Assembly: GCF_000384255.1 (NCBI RefSeq) | Contig: NZ_KB913035.1 | Location: 1,339,362 to 1,403,361, forward strand | Direction: 5' to 3' | Length of the DNA stretch: 64,000 nucleotides | Source: Methylotenera mobilis 13 | GTDB lineage: Bacteria; Pseudomonadota; Gammaproteobacteria; Burkholderiales; Methylophilaceae | In this document: piece after piece, positions 47,388 to 57,100 of the stretch | How the letters are laid out: each line of letters starts with the position of its first letter | Numbering within the stretch: position 1 is the first letter of the stretch | The notes under the pieces: generated by a model | What the model was told of the DNA's origin: nothing | Database searches by the model: none | The model's input: the letters and a program-made list of their open reading frames with translations, nothing else | Made by a program: the position numbers and the translations under genes

Positions 47388-47801
47388 GATAGTCCCTTTC
47401 AAAAGCAGTTTTATAAAAACAATAAAAGGGCGCGAGCAAATACATGTATGTTTACAGTGATGTTGTAAAAACAACATAACGCAAAAAGCAAATTTCAAAT
47501 ATATAGTTTCGAGATGCTTTATTTACCAGCGCACGGGCATAGCCGCTAACCAGTAAAGATAGATTTAATATTAAATCTAAAGATAGTCACTTCAAAATTT
47601 CACGAGTGACTGAGGGTCAGGGCGATGAATCTAAAACCTTTAGAGCTATTTGTTAAGCTATTTAAAGTTCTAAGTTGTGCGCATTATATGCATTAATTAC
47701 ACTTTGTCAAAGTGTTTTTTACTTTATTTGTAGATAGTTAAATCATTCTTAGGGCTTAATGTGTTAAAATCGCCGCCTTTCAATGAACTGGTAGCAAGAC
47801 A
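47388..47801. other. Long leader of the RhlE gene and divergent typA promoter region
   Basis: About 414 bp. It holds a perfect 18-base palindrome AGATTTAATATTAAATCT (47561-47578) and a hairpin with GTCACT/AGTGAC arms (about 47586-47610). The consensus promoter at 47683-47710 implies a leader of about 290 bases before the helicase. Confidence 0.5.
47683..47710 (-). promoter_or_regulatory. Consensus sigma-70 promoter of the RhlE operon
   Basis: On the minus strand, perfect TTGACA (-35) and perfect TATAAT (-10) separated by 16 bases. Transcription should start near 47675. Confidence 0.8.
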
Positions 47802-49610
47802 ATGTCTCGTAATTTAAGAAATATCGCAATTATTGCCCACGTTGACCATGGTAAAACAACTATGGTTGATAAACTTCTACATCAAGCAGGTACATTTACA
47901 TCTCACCAGACAGTGTCTGAGCGTGTGATGGACAGTGGCGATATTGAAAAAGAACGCGGCATTACTATTTTGGCAAAAAACACTGCGCTTAATTACGAAG
48001 GTACGCACATTAACGTTGTGGACACCCCAGGCCATGCGGACTTCGGTGGTGAGGTTGAGCGTGTATTAGGTATGGTAGACGGCGTTGTTCTGTTGGTTGA
48101 TGCTGTAGAAGGCCCGATGCCACAAACACGTTTTGTGACTAAAAAAGCATTGGCACTTGGTTTAAAACCAATCGTTGTGATTAATAAAGTAGACCGTCCT
48201 GGTGCACGTACTGACTGGGTAGTGAATCAAACATTTGATTTGTTTGCAAACTTAGGTGCAACAGATGAGCAATTAGACTTCCCAGTGGTATATGCATCAG
48301 CAATTAATGGCTATGCAATGTTAGATATGAATAAACCTAGCGATAACATGCGCGCTTTATTCGAAACGATTTTAAGCCACGTTGCGCCACCAGCTGGTGA
48401 TAGCAATGCACCTTTACAGTTGCAAGTTTCAGCATTAGATTACTCAACTTACACAGGTCGTTTGGGTATTGGTCGTATTACTAACGGTAAAATCAGACCA
48501 GGCCAAGCAGTAACTGTCATGAATGAAACAAAACAAATCGCTACGGGTAAAATCAACCAAGTGCTTGGTTTCCGTGGTTTGGAGCGTGTGCCTGTTGAAG
48601 AAGCAGAAGCTGGCGACATTGTGATTATTTCAGGTTTAGATGATATTGGTATTGGTTTCACTATTTGTGACCGTGAAAACCCAGTTGGTTTGCCACATTT
48701 AGGTGTCGATGAGCCTACATTGACCATGGACTTTATGGTGAACACTTCACCATTAGCTGGTACTGAAGGTAAGTTTGTGACTTCACGTCAAATTCGTGAC
48801 CGTTTAACTAAAGAGCTTTTAGTCAACGTTGCTCTACGTGTTGAAGATACTGAAGATGCTGACGTGTTCCGTGTTTCTGGTCGTGGTGAGTTGCACTTAA
48901 CGATCCTGCTTGAAAATATGCGTCGCGAAGGTTTCGAGATGGCAGTAGGTAAACCAAAAGTTGTTTACCGTGAAATTAATGGTGAAAAATGTGAGCCATA
49001 TGAAATTCTTACCGTTGACTTAGAAGATGAGCATCAAGGTGCTGCGATGGAGGAGTTAGGCCGTCGTCGTGGTGAAATGCAAAATATGGAGTCTGATGGT
49101 AATGGCCGTACACGTTTGGAATATAGAATCCCAGCGCGTGGTTTGATTGGTTTCCAAGGTGAATTCTTAACAATGACACGTGGTACAGGTTTGATGGGTC
49201 ATGTGTTTGATGAATATGCACCAGTTAAAGCTGATATGCCTGGCCGCCGTAACGGCGTGTTGATTTCAGCTGAAAATGGTGAAGCTGTGGCTTATGCGCT
49301 TTGGAAGTTGCAAGATCGCGGTAAAATGTTCTCAGTACCAGGCGACAAGTTATATGAAGGTATGGTAATTGGTATTCACAGTCGTGATAACGATTTGATT
49401 GTTAACCCGATTAAAGGTAAACAACTGACAAACATTCGTTCATCAGGAACTGATGAAGCTGTGCGCTTGATTACGCCAATAGCATTATCTTTAGAATCAG
49501 CAGTTGAGTTTATTGATGATGATGAATTGGTGGAAATTACCCCTAAAACGATTCGTATCCGTAAACGTTACTTGCTTGAACATGAGCGTAAACGTGCATC
49601 AAAAGACTAA
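47802..49610 (+). CDS. typA: Translational GTPase TypA/BipA
   Basis: Ribosome-associated GTPase of 602 residues linked to ribosome assembly and stress adaptation. G1 in [12 protein letters not shown]2/G3 region with [10 protein letters not shown] and [13 protein letters not shown]4 NKVD, then domain II, EF-G-like domains III and V, and the unique C-terminal domain ending in [12 protein letters not shown]. Length and motifs match the family. Divergent from the RhlE operon, with its own terminator downstream. Confidence 0.97.
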   Translation: MSRNLRNIAIIAHVDHGKTTMVDKLLHQAGTFTSHQTVSERVMDSGDIEKERGITILAKNTALNYEGTHINVVDTPGHADFGGEVERVLGMVDGVVLLVDAVEGPMPQTRFVTKKALALGLKPIVVINKVDRPGARTDWVVNQTFDLFANLGATDEQLDFPVVYASAINGYAMLDMNKPSDNMRALFETILSHVAPPAGDSNAPLQLQVSALDYSTYTGRLGIGRITNGKIRPGQAVTVMNETKQIATGKINQVLGFRGLERVPVEEAEAGDIVIISGLDDIGIGFTICDRENPVGLPHLGVDEPTLTMDFMVNTSPLAGTEGKFVTSRQIRDRLTKELLVNVALRVEDTEDADVFRVSGRGELHLTILLENMRREGFEMAVGKPKVVYREINGEKCEPYEILTVDLEDEHQGAAMEELGRRRGEMQNMESDGNGRTRLEYRIPARGLIGFQGEFLTMTRGTGLMGHVFDEYAPVKADMPGRRNGVLISAENGEAVAYALWKLQDRGKMFSVPGDKLYEGMVIGIHSRDNDLIVNPIKGKQLTNIRSSGTDEAVRLITPIALSLESAVEFIDDDELVEITPKTIRIRKRYLLEHERKRASKD

Positions 49611-49630
49611 TTAATTAGTTGAAAGTTTTG

Positions 49631-49657
49631 AAACCCAGCCTAGTGCTGGGTTTTTTA
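49631..49657 (+). terminator. Terminator of typA
   Basis: Stem AACCCAGC / GCTGGGTT with loop CTAGT, followed by TTTT. Confidence 0.92.
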
Positions 49658-49835
49658 TTGTTTGTTCGTACATTTTGGATGGATAGACGCCTGATATTGG
49701 TTGATTACAACCAGAAATGTAATAGTTTTGTAAATCAATCAAATGGTTAGTGCTTGTTTGGTAAAATTAGAAAATAGTAATAGATTTACTTAAGTACTTA
49801 TTTTTATACTTCACTAACAATAATAGGAGTTAATT

Positions 49836-50363
49836 ATGTTTCGTTTATCTTTAGGCTCTACTTTAATAGCCGCTGTATTTTTTGCGAACTCTGCTGTTGC
49901 TGGCCATGACACGATTAAACCTAAGGCTTACGACAGCTTGGGCAAGTGCGTAAAAGCAGCATTAACTAAACACGAAGGTACTATTGTAAAGACAGAGTTC
50001 AAGTCAGAGAAAAAAGTTGGTGTTTACGAGTTTGATATTGAAACTGCAGATGGTAAAGCATGGGATGTTGAGTGCAATGCTAAAACTGGCAAAGTAATAG
50101 AAGTTGAGGAGGAGGTTAAGGCTGACGACGCTAGATTTAAAGCACTTGCTAAAGTAAGTGAAGCTGATGCTAAAGCTACAGCGCTAGCTGCACATCCTGG
50201 CACTGTAGTAGAAACAGAGTATGAGCTTGAGTCAGATGGTAAAGCTTCATACGAGTTTGATATTTTAGAAGGCGATAAAGAAGAAATTAAAGTCGAGGTT
50301 GATGCGACTACTGGCAAGATTGTTGAAGTTAGCTACGAAGAATACCAAATCGGTAAAGAGTAA
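49836..50363 (+). CDS. Periplasmic protein with two PepSY domains
   Basis: Secreted protein of 175 residues. Signal peptide about 1-22 (cleavage after AVA). Two PepSY-type repeats follow (about 35-92 and 100-168), each with the pattern ...TE(F/Y)xxExDGKxxYEFDI...; the second is the better preserved. PepSY proteins are thought to inhibit proteases or chelate/sense ions. I cannot name the partner. A GNRA hairpin terminator lies downstream. Confidence 0.8.
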   Translation: MFRLSLGSTLIAAVFFANSAVAGHDTIKPKAYDSLGKCVKAALTKHEGTIVKTEFKSEKKVGVYEFDIETADGKAWDVECNAKTGKVIEVEEEVKADDARFKALAKVSEADAKATALAAHPGTVVETEYELESDGKASYEFDILEGDKEEIKVEVDATTGKIVEVSYEEYQIGKE

Positions 50364-50384
50364 TTAATCGATTTTGTGCAAATT

Positions 50385-50410
50385 AAAAGCCAGCGAAAGC
50401 TGGCTTTTTT
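50385..50410. terminator. Terminator between the PepSY gene and motD
   Basis: Stem AAAAGCCAGC / GCTGGCTTTTTT with a GAAA tetraloop, T-runs on both strands, so it can end transcripts from either side. Confidence 0.92.
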
Positions 50411-50479
50411 GTTGATGAAATTACTCCATTATTAGCCAATGCAAAAAACAACACTATTACACTCAGAAAGCTTTGGGTA

Positions 50480-51343
50480 TTACTTAGTGAGGTTTTTTAG
50501 CACAGTTGGCGGTGCTTGCGGTGGTAGAGCAGATGCTTGAGGTGCAATGACATTAGATGTGTCTTCCTGCGTAGGGACTTCGTAGGTAATGATGATAGAT
50601 ACACGCCTGTTTTTTGCGCGTCCTGACTCTGTTTCATTTTCGCTGATTGGTTGTGATGCGCCTAGACCCGTTGCACTTAAGCGTTGTTCGCTGATACCTA
50701 AAGTGCTTAGTAATCTCACAACACTGCTAGCGCGCACTGCAGAAAGTTCCCAGTTAGAGAAGAATGTAGTGTTATGAATAGGCGTGTTGTCTGTGTGACC
50801 CTCCACCTGTATTTTGCGTTGATTATCTTTAATTAAGGGAACAATTTCGCTGATGATTGCGTTGGCTGCTGTTGATAAATCAGCAGAGCCAGCACTAAAT
50901 AGCAAGTTATCTTGTATATCAATACGGATACCACGGCTAGTTTGAATCACTTGAATTTTTCCTTCAGCAATCATTGGCGCCAGTTTGTTTGATACTTCAG
51001 CACCCGTTTTGGCCATGGAGTCACGTTCTCTGCGCATTTTTTCTGTATATAAATGGCTTAGTGGGAGTGGCTTAATGATAGAACTGGTCTTGGTTTCTGT
51101 CACTCCTCGCGCGCCGAGGCCTTTTTCTGTACTTGTCTGGTTGACGCCAGAGCTACCGTTACCGCTAAAAGCTGTGCCGATAGAGTTAGTGAGTTGTTTG
51201 TATTTACCTATTTCTACAGAGGAAATGGAGTACATAACAACAAAAAATGCGAATAAAAGCGTGATAAAGTCAGCATAAGAGACTAGCCATCGATCATGGT
51301 TGTCTTGATCCTCTTCTACTCTCTTACGGATGAGTTTCGACAT
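50480..51343 (-). CDS. motD: Flagellar stator protein MotB-family (MotD-like)
   Basis: Inner-membrane stator subunit of 287 residues. Short cytoplasmic tip, one membrane helix (about 19-40) with the proton-binding aspartate D25 (VSYADFITLLFAFFV), linker with plug-like region, and a C-terminal OmpA-like peptidoglycan-binding domain (about 160-260) with GHTDNTPI, NWELSAVRA and SENETESGRAKNRRV. It is the partner of the upstream MotA-type protein and corresponds to MotD of Pseudomonas, where it forms the second stator pair. The end is proline- and alanine-rich. Confidence 0.88.
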   Translation of the reverse strand: MSKLIRKRVEEDQDNHDRWLVSYADFITLLFAFFVVMYSISSVEIGKYKQLTNSIGTAFSGNGSSGVNQTSTEKGLGARGVTETKTSSIIKPLPLSHLYTEKMRRERDSMAKTGAEVSNKLAPMIAEGKIQVIQTSRGIRIDIQDNLLFSAGSADLSTAANAIISEIVPLIKDNQRKIQVEGHTDNTPIHNTTFFSNWELSAVRASSVVRLLSTLGISEQRLSATGLGASQPISENETESGRAKNRRVSIIITYEVPTQEDTSNVIAPQASALPPQAPPTVLKNLTK

Positions 51344-51368
51344 AATTTGTATTTAAGTTGATCGGTTG

Positions 51369-52118
51369 CTAGTGTGGTTTATCTAAGTAACTATCTAAGC
51401 GTTCCTCAACGATTCTAGGATGATCGCCATTAGCTATCGATACCCATGCGTTGAGTAACATTTCATGCGTTTTTAATTCTGATTGAATGTGTGCTTTTAA
51501 TTTGTTTGCAATAGGTAAAAATATCAAATTGGCAAATCCAACTCCATAAATAGTGGCCACAAAAGCAACTGCAATACCGCTACCTAGCTTGCTTGGGTCG
51601 GATAAGTTTTCCATCACATGAATTAGGCCCAATACAGCCCCCAGAATTCCTACGGTTGGCGCATAGCCTCCGGCTGCATCCCAAACTTTCGCAGCACTGC
51701 GCATTTGAACTTCATGAAAGTAGATATCAATCGCACATATCTCGCGAATTTTTTCTGGTGGCGTACCATCAATCATCAATCGCATGCCTTTGATAATAAA
51801 TGGATCAGTTTCCCTTTTTAAAAAAGGCTCAAGCATGAAAATACCTTCTTTACGGGCAAAATTGCTCCAGACTAATATGCGTTTGATCAATTCTCTTTTG
51901 TCATCAACTGGTTTTTTAAATACTTTTTTTAGCATTTTCAAACCTTGAATGAACGTCTTGGTTGGTGTTTGTACAAGTACTGCACCAAAAGTGCCGAACA
52001 TTACGATAAGAAAAGCTGCAAACTGCAATAGCGAGCCAACGTTTCCGCCTTCAAGTTTTTGTCCTAATATAATCCCCGCAACAGCAAGGATTAGACCAAT
52101 TACGCTGCCCCAGTCCAT
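51369..52118 (-). CDS. motC: Flagellar stator protein MotA-family (MotC-like)
   Basis: Proton-channel stator protein of 249 residues with four membrane helices (about 3-20, 30-50, 150-170, 180-205). Family signatures are GSVIGLILAVAGIILGQ, FAAFLIVMFGTFGAVL and the late GGYAPTVGILGAVLGLIH block. It overlaps the end of fliA by 19 bases, a sign of translational coupling. The presence of a full MotAB pair at 61 kb makes this the second, MotCD-type pair. Confidence 0.9.
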   Translation of the reverse strand: MDWGSVIGLILAVAGIILGQKLEGGNVGSLLQFAAFLIVMFGTFGAVLVQTPTKTFIQGLKMLKKVFKKPVDDKRELIKRILVWSNFARKEGIFMLEPFLKRETDPFIIKGMRLMIDGTPPEKIREICAIDIYFHEVQMRSAAKVWDAAGGYAPTVGILGAVLGLIHVMENLSDPSKLGSGIAVAFVATIYGVGFANLIFLPIANKLKAHIQSELKTHEMLLNAWVSIANGDHPRIVEERLDSYLDKPH

Positions 52119-52834
52119 GACTTCTCTCTTAAGTTAGCACGCAGTCTTGCAACTGCCTGGCTATGTAATTGACATACACGGGATTCTGAAACGCTCATTA
52201 CCGCACCAATTTCTTTTAAGTTTAATTCTTGTTCGTAATATAAACCCAGCAAGATTTTTTCTCGTTCAGGCAGGGAATTAATTGCTGCAATCAAAGCATC
52301 TCTGAAGTCGCCAATTAGTAAGCCTTTAATCGGGTCACTATCGTTGTCAGTTTGAAAGCGATCTAAGAAGTGTTCTCCGCTATCAGCTTCATGAAAGTCT
52401 TCGTAGTAAACGAGTTGGTGCCCACTACAATCACCTAGCATTTCATGGTAATCAGCGAGTGATAAATTAAGTTTTTTAGCTACATCATTTTCAGTAGGGG
52501 GTTGACCTAGTTGTTGCTCCAGTTGGCTAATTGCATGCTCAACATCACGCATGTTCTTACGGATACTACGCGGTAACCAATCCGTACTACGCAACTCATC
52601 CAGCATTGAGCCTCTGATTCTTTGTGCGGCATAGGTTTCAAATTGGGCACCATGGGTGTCCTCGTAGCGGTTAACCGCATCTAATAACCCCATCATGCCT
52701 GCTTGAATTAAATCATCAAGCTCTACACTTGGAGGGAGCTTGGCTTTTAATTGATAAGCAAGTTTTTTAACTAAGATAGCATGCTGATCCAGCAAAACGT
52801 CTTTTTGATCTTTTTTTCCATGCGCTGTGTACAT
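52100..52834 (-). CDS. fliA: Flagellar sigma factor FliA (sigma-28)
   Basis: Alternative sigma factor of 244 residues for late flagellar and chemotaxis genes. Sigma region 2 (about 30-110: EDTHGAQFETYAAQRIRGSMLDELR), region 3 (about 115-160), and region 4 with LKEIGAVMSVSESRVCQLHSQAVARL (about 200-235). It is expected to recognise TAAA-N15-GCCGATAA-type promoters; matching sites occur in this window upstream of flhD/flhB and cheY. The C-terminus overlaps motC by 19 bp. Confidence 0.95.
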   Translation of the reverse strand: MYTAHGKKDQKDVLLDQHAILVKKLAYQLKAKLPPSVELDDLIQAGMMGLLDAVNRYEDTHGAQFETYAAQRIRGSMLDELRSTDWLPRSIRKNMRDVEHAISQLEQQLGQPPTENDVAKKLNLSLADYHEMLGDCSGHQLVYYEDFHEADSGEHFLDRFQTDNDSDPIKGLLIGDFRDALIAAINSLPEREKILLGLYYEQELNLKEIGAVMSVSESRVCQLHSQAVARLRANLREKSWTGAA

Positions 52835-52848
52835 AAATCGTCTTTAGC

Positions 52849-53688
52849 TTAGTTGTATGATGCCTGCTTATTGTTAAAAATATTATCATGCTTGTAATCT
52901 AAGCGTTGCGCAATTTGTTTCAATGCTGTGGATGCTGACGCAAACGGAAATGCATCAATCACAGAGCGGCCTAATTTTGAGGCGCGGTTTAAATGGCTGT
53001 CAGTAGGTATCGCCCCAAAAAAATCCAATTCAATTTGCATAAAACGTTTTGCCACCTGCGATATATTACCAAATACTATTTGTGCTTGCGCATCTGTTGA
53101 GTCATCTACAATGATACCAAAAGAACGTCTACCTAGTTCATTGCATAGCAGTTTAATCAGTGAGTACGCTTGTGTAATAGATTCTGGCTTACGAGTGAGT
53201 TGAATGATAATCTCACTTTCATTCAGTTTGTGCAAAGGTAGTACGTTAGTTTTGGTCAGCATGGTATCTACTAATACCATATCGTATTGCTGAGCTAATT
53301 GGTTAAAAAGAAGATTAAGCTGACTGGTTGTATGATTGTTATTTGCACTGTTTAGCAGGTTTTTTTGCATTAACCTTACACTAGAGAAGCCGTGGCTAGT
53401 TAATTTAACTGCTTGCTGCAAGGTATGTTTTTCTAGAATAACATCAAGAAGGGAAGGCGACTGATCTAACTCATAACTGCGCTCAAATGTGCTTTCTGAC
53501 GCATGCATGACAAGCACTTCGCTACCTTGGCTCACTATAGAAGCTGCAAGGTTTGTAATTAAACGAGGTTGAACTTGAGAGGGCGAAGCAGATAAAACCG
53601 ACACCACTCTAGGCTTTGGTTTTGCCATGATACGTCTTAATCCTGCAGCTTGATCATTGTGTATGTGATTGCTATTGAAGTTTGACAT
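52849..53688 (-). CDS. flhG: FlhG/FleN-like flagellar number regulator lacking the P-loop
   Basis: MinD-family-like protein of 279 residues, encoded between flhF and fliA as FlhG usually is. FlhG normally binds ATP, activates FlhF GTPase through an N-terminal DQAxxLR helix and limits flagellar number. Here D12-Q-A-A-G-L-R18 is present, but the Walker A position (about 33-43, SASPSQVQPRL) has no GKGGxGKT-like lysine, so ATP binding is unlikely in the usual way. A Walker B-like VLVDT remains near residue 144. Identity as FlhG rests mainly on the helix, length and gene order. Confidence 0.75.
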   Translation of the reverse strand: MSNFNSNHIHNDQAAGLRRIMAKPKPRVVSVLSASPSQVQPRLITNLAASIVSQGSEVLVMHASESTFERSYELDQSPSLLDVILEKHTLQQAVKLTSHGFSSVRLMQKNLLNSANNNHTTSQLNLLFNQLAQQYDMVLVDTMLTKTNVLPLHKLNESEIIIQLTRKPESITQAYSLIKLLCNELGRRSFGIIVDDSTDAQAQIVFGNISQVAKRFMQIELDFFGAIPTDSHLNRASKLGRSVIDAFPFASASTALKQIAQRLDYKHDNIFNNKQASYN

Positions 53689-53690
53689 GA

Positions 53691-55022
53691 TTAAATCTCC
53701 GCTAATTGCGAGATGTTGCCTGTGACTCGTGCTTGTCCTGCTACAAATGGCAACTCTTCAGCCAAGAATTGAAATGGACGGTTTGCAGGTGTTTTCAAGT
53801 TTAATGCTAAAGAAATCAGCTCAGTTTTGTTGGCTAAATTGATGTCTTCGGGAACACGCTGCCCACTAGTAACATAATATAGTTTTAATTTTTCGCGAAT
53901 AATTACATCCAGCGCGCTGCCGATTGTGGCAGCTTCATCTAATTTGGTAATGATGCAGCCATCAAGGCCTTTTCCTTTATATGCCATAATTACATCAGTT
54001 AATGTTTCACCGGTATTCGTTGCGTTTAAGCAAAGTAGTTTTTTTATGGTTGTCTTGCTGCTGGAAAGCAGGGCAGTTTGCTCTGTTACCATGCGGTCAC
54101 GCTGACTAACGCCGACCGTGTCTATTAAAATAGTGTGTTTATTTTTCAATTCATTGAGCGCAATTGCGAGATCGGTTTCATCTTTAACTGCATAAACCAT
54201 TACACCTAAAATCTTGCCATAGATGCGTAGTTGTTCATGACCACCAACCCGATATGCATCCGTTGTAATTAAGCCTAAGTTCTGAGTGCCATGTTTCATC
54301 ACATAACGAGCTGCAAGTTTTGCTGTCGTCGTCGTTTTACCTACACCAGTAGGGCCAATTAAGGCAAATACTCCGCCTTGGTCCAGTACCTCTGTCTCAT
54401 TTTCTATTGTCGTTAGATTTTTACCTAGAATATGCTTCACCCAAGCATTTGCTTTTTTGCTATCCAAGTTTGCAGGTAGTTTTTCTGCTAAATATCTTGA
54501 TAATGCAGGGCTAAAACCAGCGCTTAGTAAAGCTCCAAGCATTTCAGACTTAATTGGTTCACGTTGTTGGATATTACTCCAAGCGATCGTGGCAAGTTGA
54601 GATTCAATGACATTACGCATACTGCGCATTTCATTTAACATGAGTGCCATTTGTTTGCTAGTAGCAACGTTGCTTGTGTCGCTAGGATCAGCATCGTGAG
54701 TGTGTGTTTGTGTATTTGAGTCTTTTAAGTGGCTATCAATTTTTTTAGCATCAACGCGCTGATGCTCTTCTGCTATTTTTTTGTTCAGTAATGATAATAA
54801 TGCTGTTGGTTCGTCATCATGTTTAGCTTGATCATAGTTAAACGCATGCACTGCTTTTTCACCGTTCATCATTGCATTCATCTCATCTTCTCTGAAGGCC
54901 ATAATCTCATTGCCACCGGAAACTGCTCTATTGGAAAGAATGACCGCATCATCACCTAACTCCTTACGGACCATGGTCAGTGCTTCGCGTGAGCTTTTAC
55001 CGAAAAATCGTTTAATGTTCAT
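53691..55022 (-). CDS. flhF: Flagellar biosynthesis regulator FlhF
   Basis: SRP-type GTPase of 443 residues that marks the site of flagellum assembly. The N-terminal basic and variable B domain (about 1-150) leads into the NG domain: G1 GPTGVGKTTTT, G3 DTVGVSQRD, G4-type TKLDEA, and a closing helix. The C-terminal region of about 40 residues is unusual in length. It overlaps flhA by 4 bases and is followed by flhG after 2 bp, so the genes form one operon. Confidence 0.94.
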   Translation of the reverse strand: MNIKRFFGKSSREALTMVRKELGDDAVILSNRAVSGGNEIMAFREDEMNAMMNGEKAVHAFNYDQAKHDDEPTALLSLLNKKIAEEHQRVDAKKIDSHLKDSNTQTHTHDADPSDTSNVATSKQMALMLNEMRSMRNVIESQLATIAWSNIQQREPIKSEMLGALLSAGFSPALSRYLAEKLPANLDSKKANAWVKHILGKNLTTIENETEVLDQGGVFALIGPTGVGKTTTTAKLAARYVMKHGTQNLGLITTDAYRVGGHEQLRIYGKILGVMVYAVKDETDLAIALNELKNKHTILIDTVGVSQRDRMVTEQTALLSSSKTTIKKLLCLNATNTGETLTDVIMAYKGKGLDGCIITKLDEAATIGSALDVIIREKLKLYYVTSGQRVPEDINLANKTELISLALNLKTPANRPFQFLAEELPFVAGQARVTGNISQLAEI

Positions 55023-57100
55023 GCAGAACCTCCAATAAGGCTAGTGACGCGGATTGTTTTTGAATCAGGTAACTCTTCGTGTGAAAGTACACGTAAGTTA
55101 GGTACAGCGCGACGCAGGAATTTAGCAAGTGCAGCTCTGAGAGGTGCAGAAACTAATAGTACTGGGGTTAAGCCCATTTGCTCTTGCTGTCTTGCAGCTT
55201 CTTCAGCTTGTCTTGATAGCGTCTCTGCCATGCCAGGTTCCATTGCTGAGCCACCGGTGTTATTTTGCATGGCTTGTAGGAGCAGTCGTTCCAAGTTGTT
55301 ATCAAGTGACATGACTGTTACTTCGTTGCCTGTAGGGAACAGTTGTTGTACGATTGCACGGCCTAGTTGTACGCGTACTAATGCTGTTAAATCATTTGTA
55401 TCTTGAGTCTGGCTTGCATGTTCTGAAAGCGTTTCAACAATTGTTCGCATGTCTCTAATATGAACACCCTCTACTAGGAGGTTCTGTAGTACTTTTTGCA
55501 CAACTGCCAGAGGCATGAGTTTAGGTACTAAATCTTCAACTAGTTTTGGAGACTCTTTGCTAATATGATCCAGTAGCTGCTGTACCTCTTGGCGACCTAA
55601 TAGCTCTGCTGCATGCATTGAAATAATATGGTTTAAGTGTGTTGCGATAACAGTACCAGCATCCACTACCGTGTACCCCATGCTTTGCGCTTCATCACGG
55701 ATACCCGCATCAATCCATACCGCTGGCAAACCAAAGGCGGGGTCTGTTGTGATTTGTCCTGCAAGTGGTCCTGTCACCATCCCTGGGTCAATGGCTAAGT
55801 ACTGACCATAGTTAGATTCTCCAGTCGCAATTTCAACCCCTTTTAAAGTGATTCGATAACCAGATGGTTTCAACTCAAGGTTGTCACGAATGTGAACGGT
55901 AGGGGCGAGGAAACCAATCTCGTTAGCAAATTTCTTGCGTAATCCTTTAATTCGTTTAAGTAAATCACCGCCTTGTAATTTATCTACTAATGGAATTAAA
56001 CGATAACCAACTTCTAATCCCACGGTATCTACAGGTGTCACATCATCCCAGCTAGCTTCTTCTACTTCTAATGGAGTGATTGGTGCCTCTTCAATATCAG
56101 GCTCTACTTTGACAACTTTTTGTTGTTCACTTACAAGATAAGCAATACCTGCAAGGAATAGTGCTAATGTAATGAATGCAAAATTAGGCATACCAGGAAT
56201 AATGCCCATACCACCGACAATCGCAGCTGTCACATAAATCACTCTAGGATTGGAGAATAATTGTGTTGTTAGTTGTCCTCCAATGTCTTCGCTATTGGCA
56301 ACCCTTGATACAACCACGCCGGCTGCTACAGAAATAACGAGGGAGGGTATTTGAGCAACTAAACCATCACCAATTGCAAGCAGGGTGTAAATTTTGACTG
56401 CATCTTCAAATGCCAAGCCATGTTGAATCATGCCAACAATCAACCCACCAACAATATTGATGATTGTGACTAAAATACCTGCAACTGCATCACCACGCAC
56501 ATACTTACTTGCACCATCCATTGCGCCATAAAACTCTGACTCTTGACTGATTTCAGTCCGGCGCTTGCGAGCCTCATCTTCACCAATGAGCCCTGCGTTA
56601 AGATCAGCATCAATCGCCATTTGTTTACCTGGCATCGCATCCAACGTAAACCGTGCGCCAACTTCAGCAATACGGCCTGCACCTTTTGTCACAACAGTGA
56701 AGTTGATAATGGTCAAGATAATAAATACCACAATACCAACCGTATAGTTACCACCAATTAAAAAGTGGCCAAATGCCTCAATGACTTTACCTGCAGCATC
56801 AGGGCCGGTATGGCCCTCTGTGAGTACAACGCGAGTCGATGCCACATTGAGTGATAAGCGAAGCATAGTGGTAACTAACAACACAGTAGGGAATGCTATA
56901 AAGTCCAATGCCTTTTTAGTTTGCAATCCAATGAGTAATACCATGATCGACAGTGCAATATTAAAGCTGAATAACACATCCAGTGCGATAGCTGGTAATG
57001 GCAGAATCATCATTGATAACAATAAAACAATGATGAGTGGTGCAGCAACCGTGCGGCTGCCTAGATTGGTCATCCATGCTGGTAAGTTAATTGGGTTCAT
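55019..57100 (-). CDS. flhA: Flagellar export gate protein FlhA
   Basis: Inner-membrane component of the flagellar type III export gate, 693 residues. Eight N-terminal membrane helices (about 15-320) include the FHIPEP-related conserved stretch RIAEVGARFTLDAMPGKQMAID; the C-terminal cytoplasmic domain (about 370-693) binds substrates and chaperones. The order flhB-flhA-flhF-flhG-fliA is a common flagellar gene order. Its start codon and the flhB stop share one base. Confidence 0.96.
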   Translation of the reverse strand: MNPINLPAWMTNLGSRTVAAPLIIVLLLSMMILPLPAIALDVLFSFNIALSIMVLLIGLQTKKALDFIAFPTVLLVTTMLRLSLNVASTRVVLTEGHTGPDAAGKVIEAFGHFLIGGNYTVGIVVFIILTIINFTVVTKGAGRIAEVGARFTLDAMPGKQMAIDADLNAGLIGEDEARKRRTEISQESEFYGAMDGASKYVRGDAVAGILVTIINIVGGLIVGMIQHGLAFEDAVKIYTLLAIGDGLVAQIPSLVISVAAGVVVSRVANSEDIGGQLTTQLFSNPRVIYVTAAIVGGMGIIPGMPNFAFITLALFLAGIAYLVSEQQKVVKVEPDIEEAPITPLEVEEASWDDVTPVDTVGLEVGYRLIPLVDKLQGGDLLKRIKGLRKKFANEIGFLAPTVHIRDNLELKPSGYRITLKGVEIATGESNYGQYLAIDPGMVTGPLAGQITTDPAFGLPAVWIDAGIRDEAQSMGYTVVDAGTVIATHLNHIISMHAAELLGRQEVQQLLDHISKESPKLVEDLVPKLMPLAVVQKVLQNLLVEGVHIRDMRTIVETLSEHASQTQDTNDLTALVRVQLGRAIVQQLFPTGNEVTVMSLDNNLERLLLQAMQNNTGGSAMEPGMAETLSRQAEEAARQQEQMGLTPVLLVSAPLRAALAKFLRRAVPNLRVLSHEELPDSKTIRVTSLIGGSA

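Noticed and set aside
47388-47498. Upstream extension of the RhlE frame to 47498
   Set aside because: Cysteine- and histidine-rich residues without family resemblance. TTG 47387 with a ribosome site gives the typical RhlE start.
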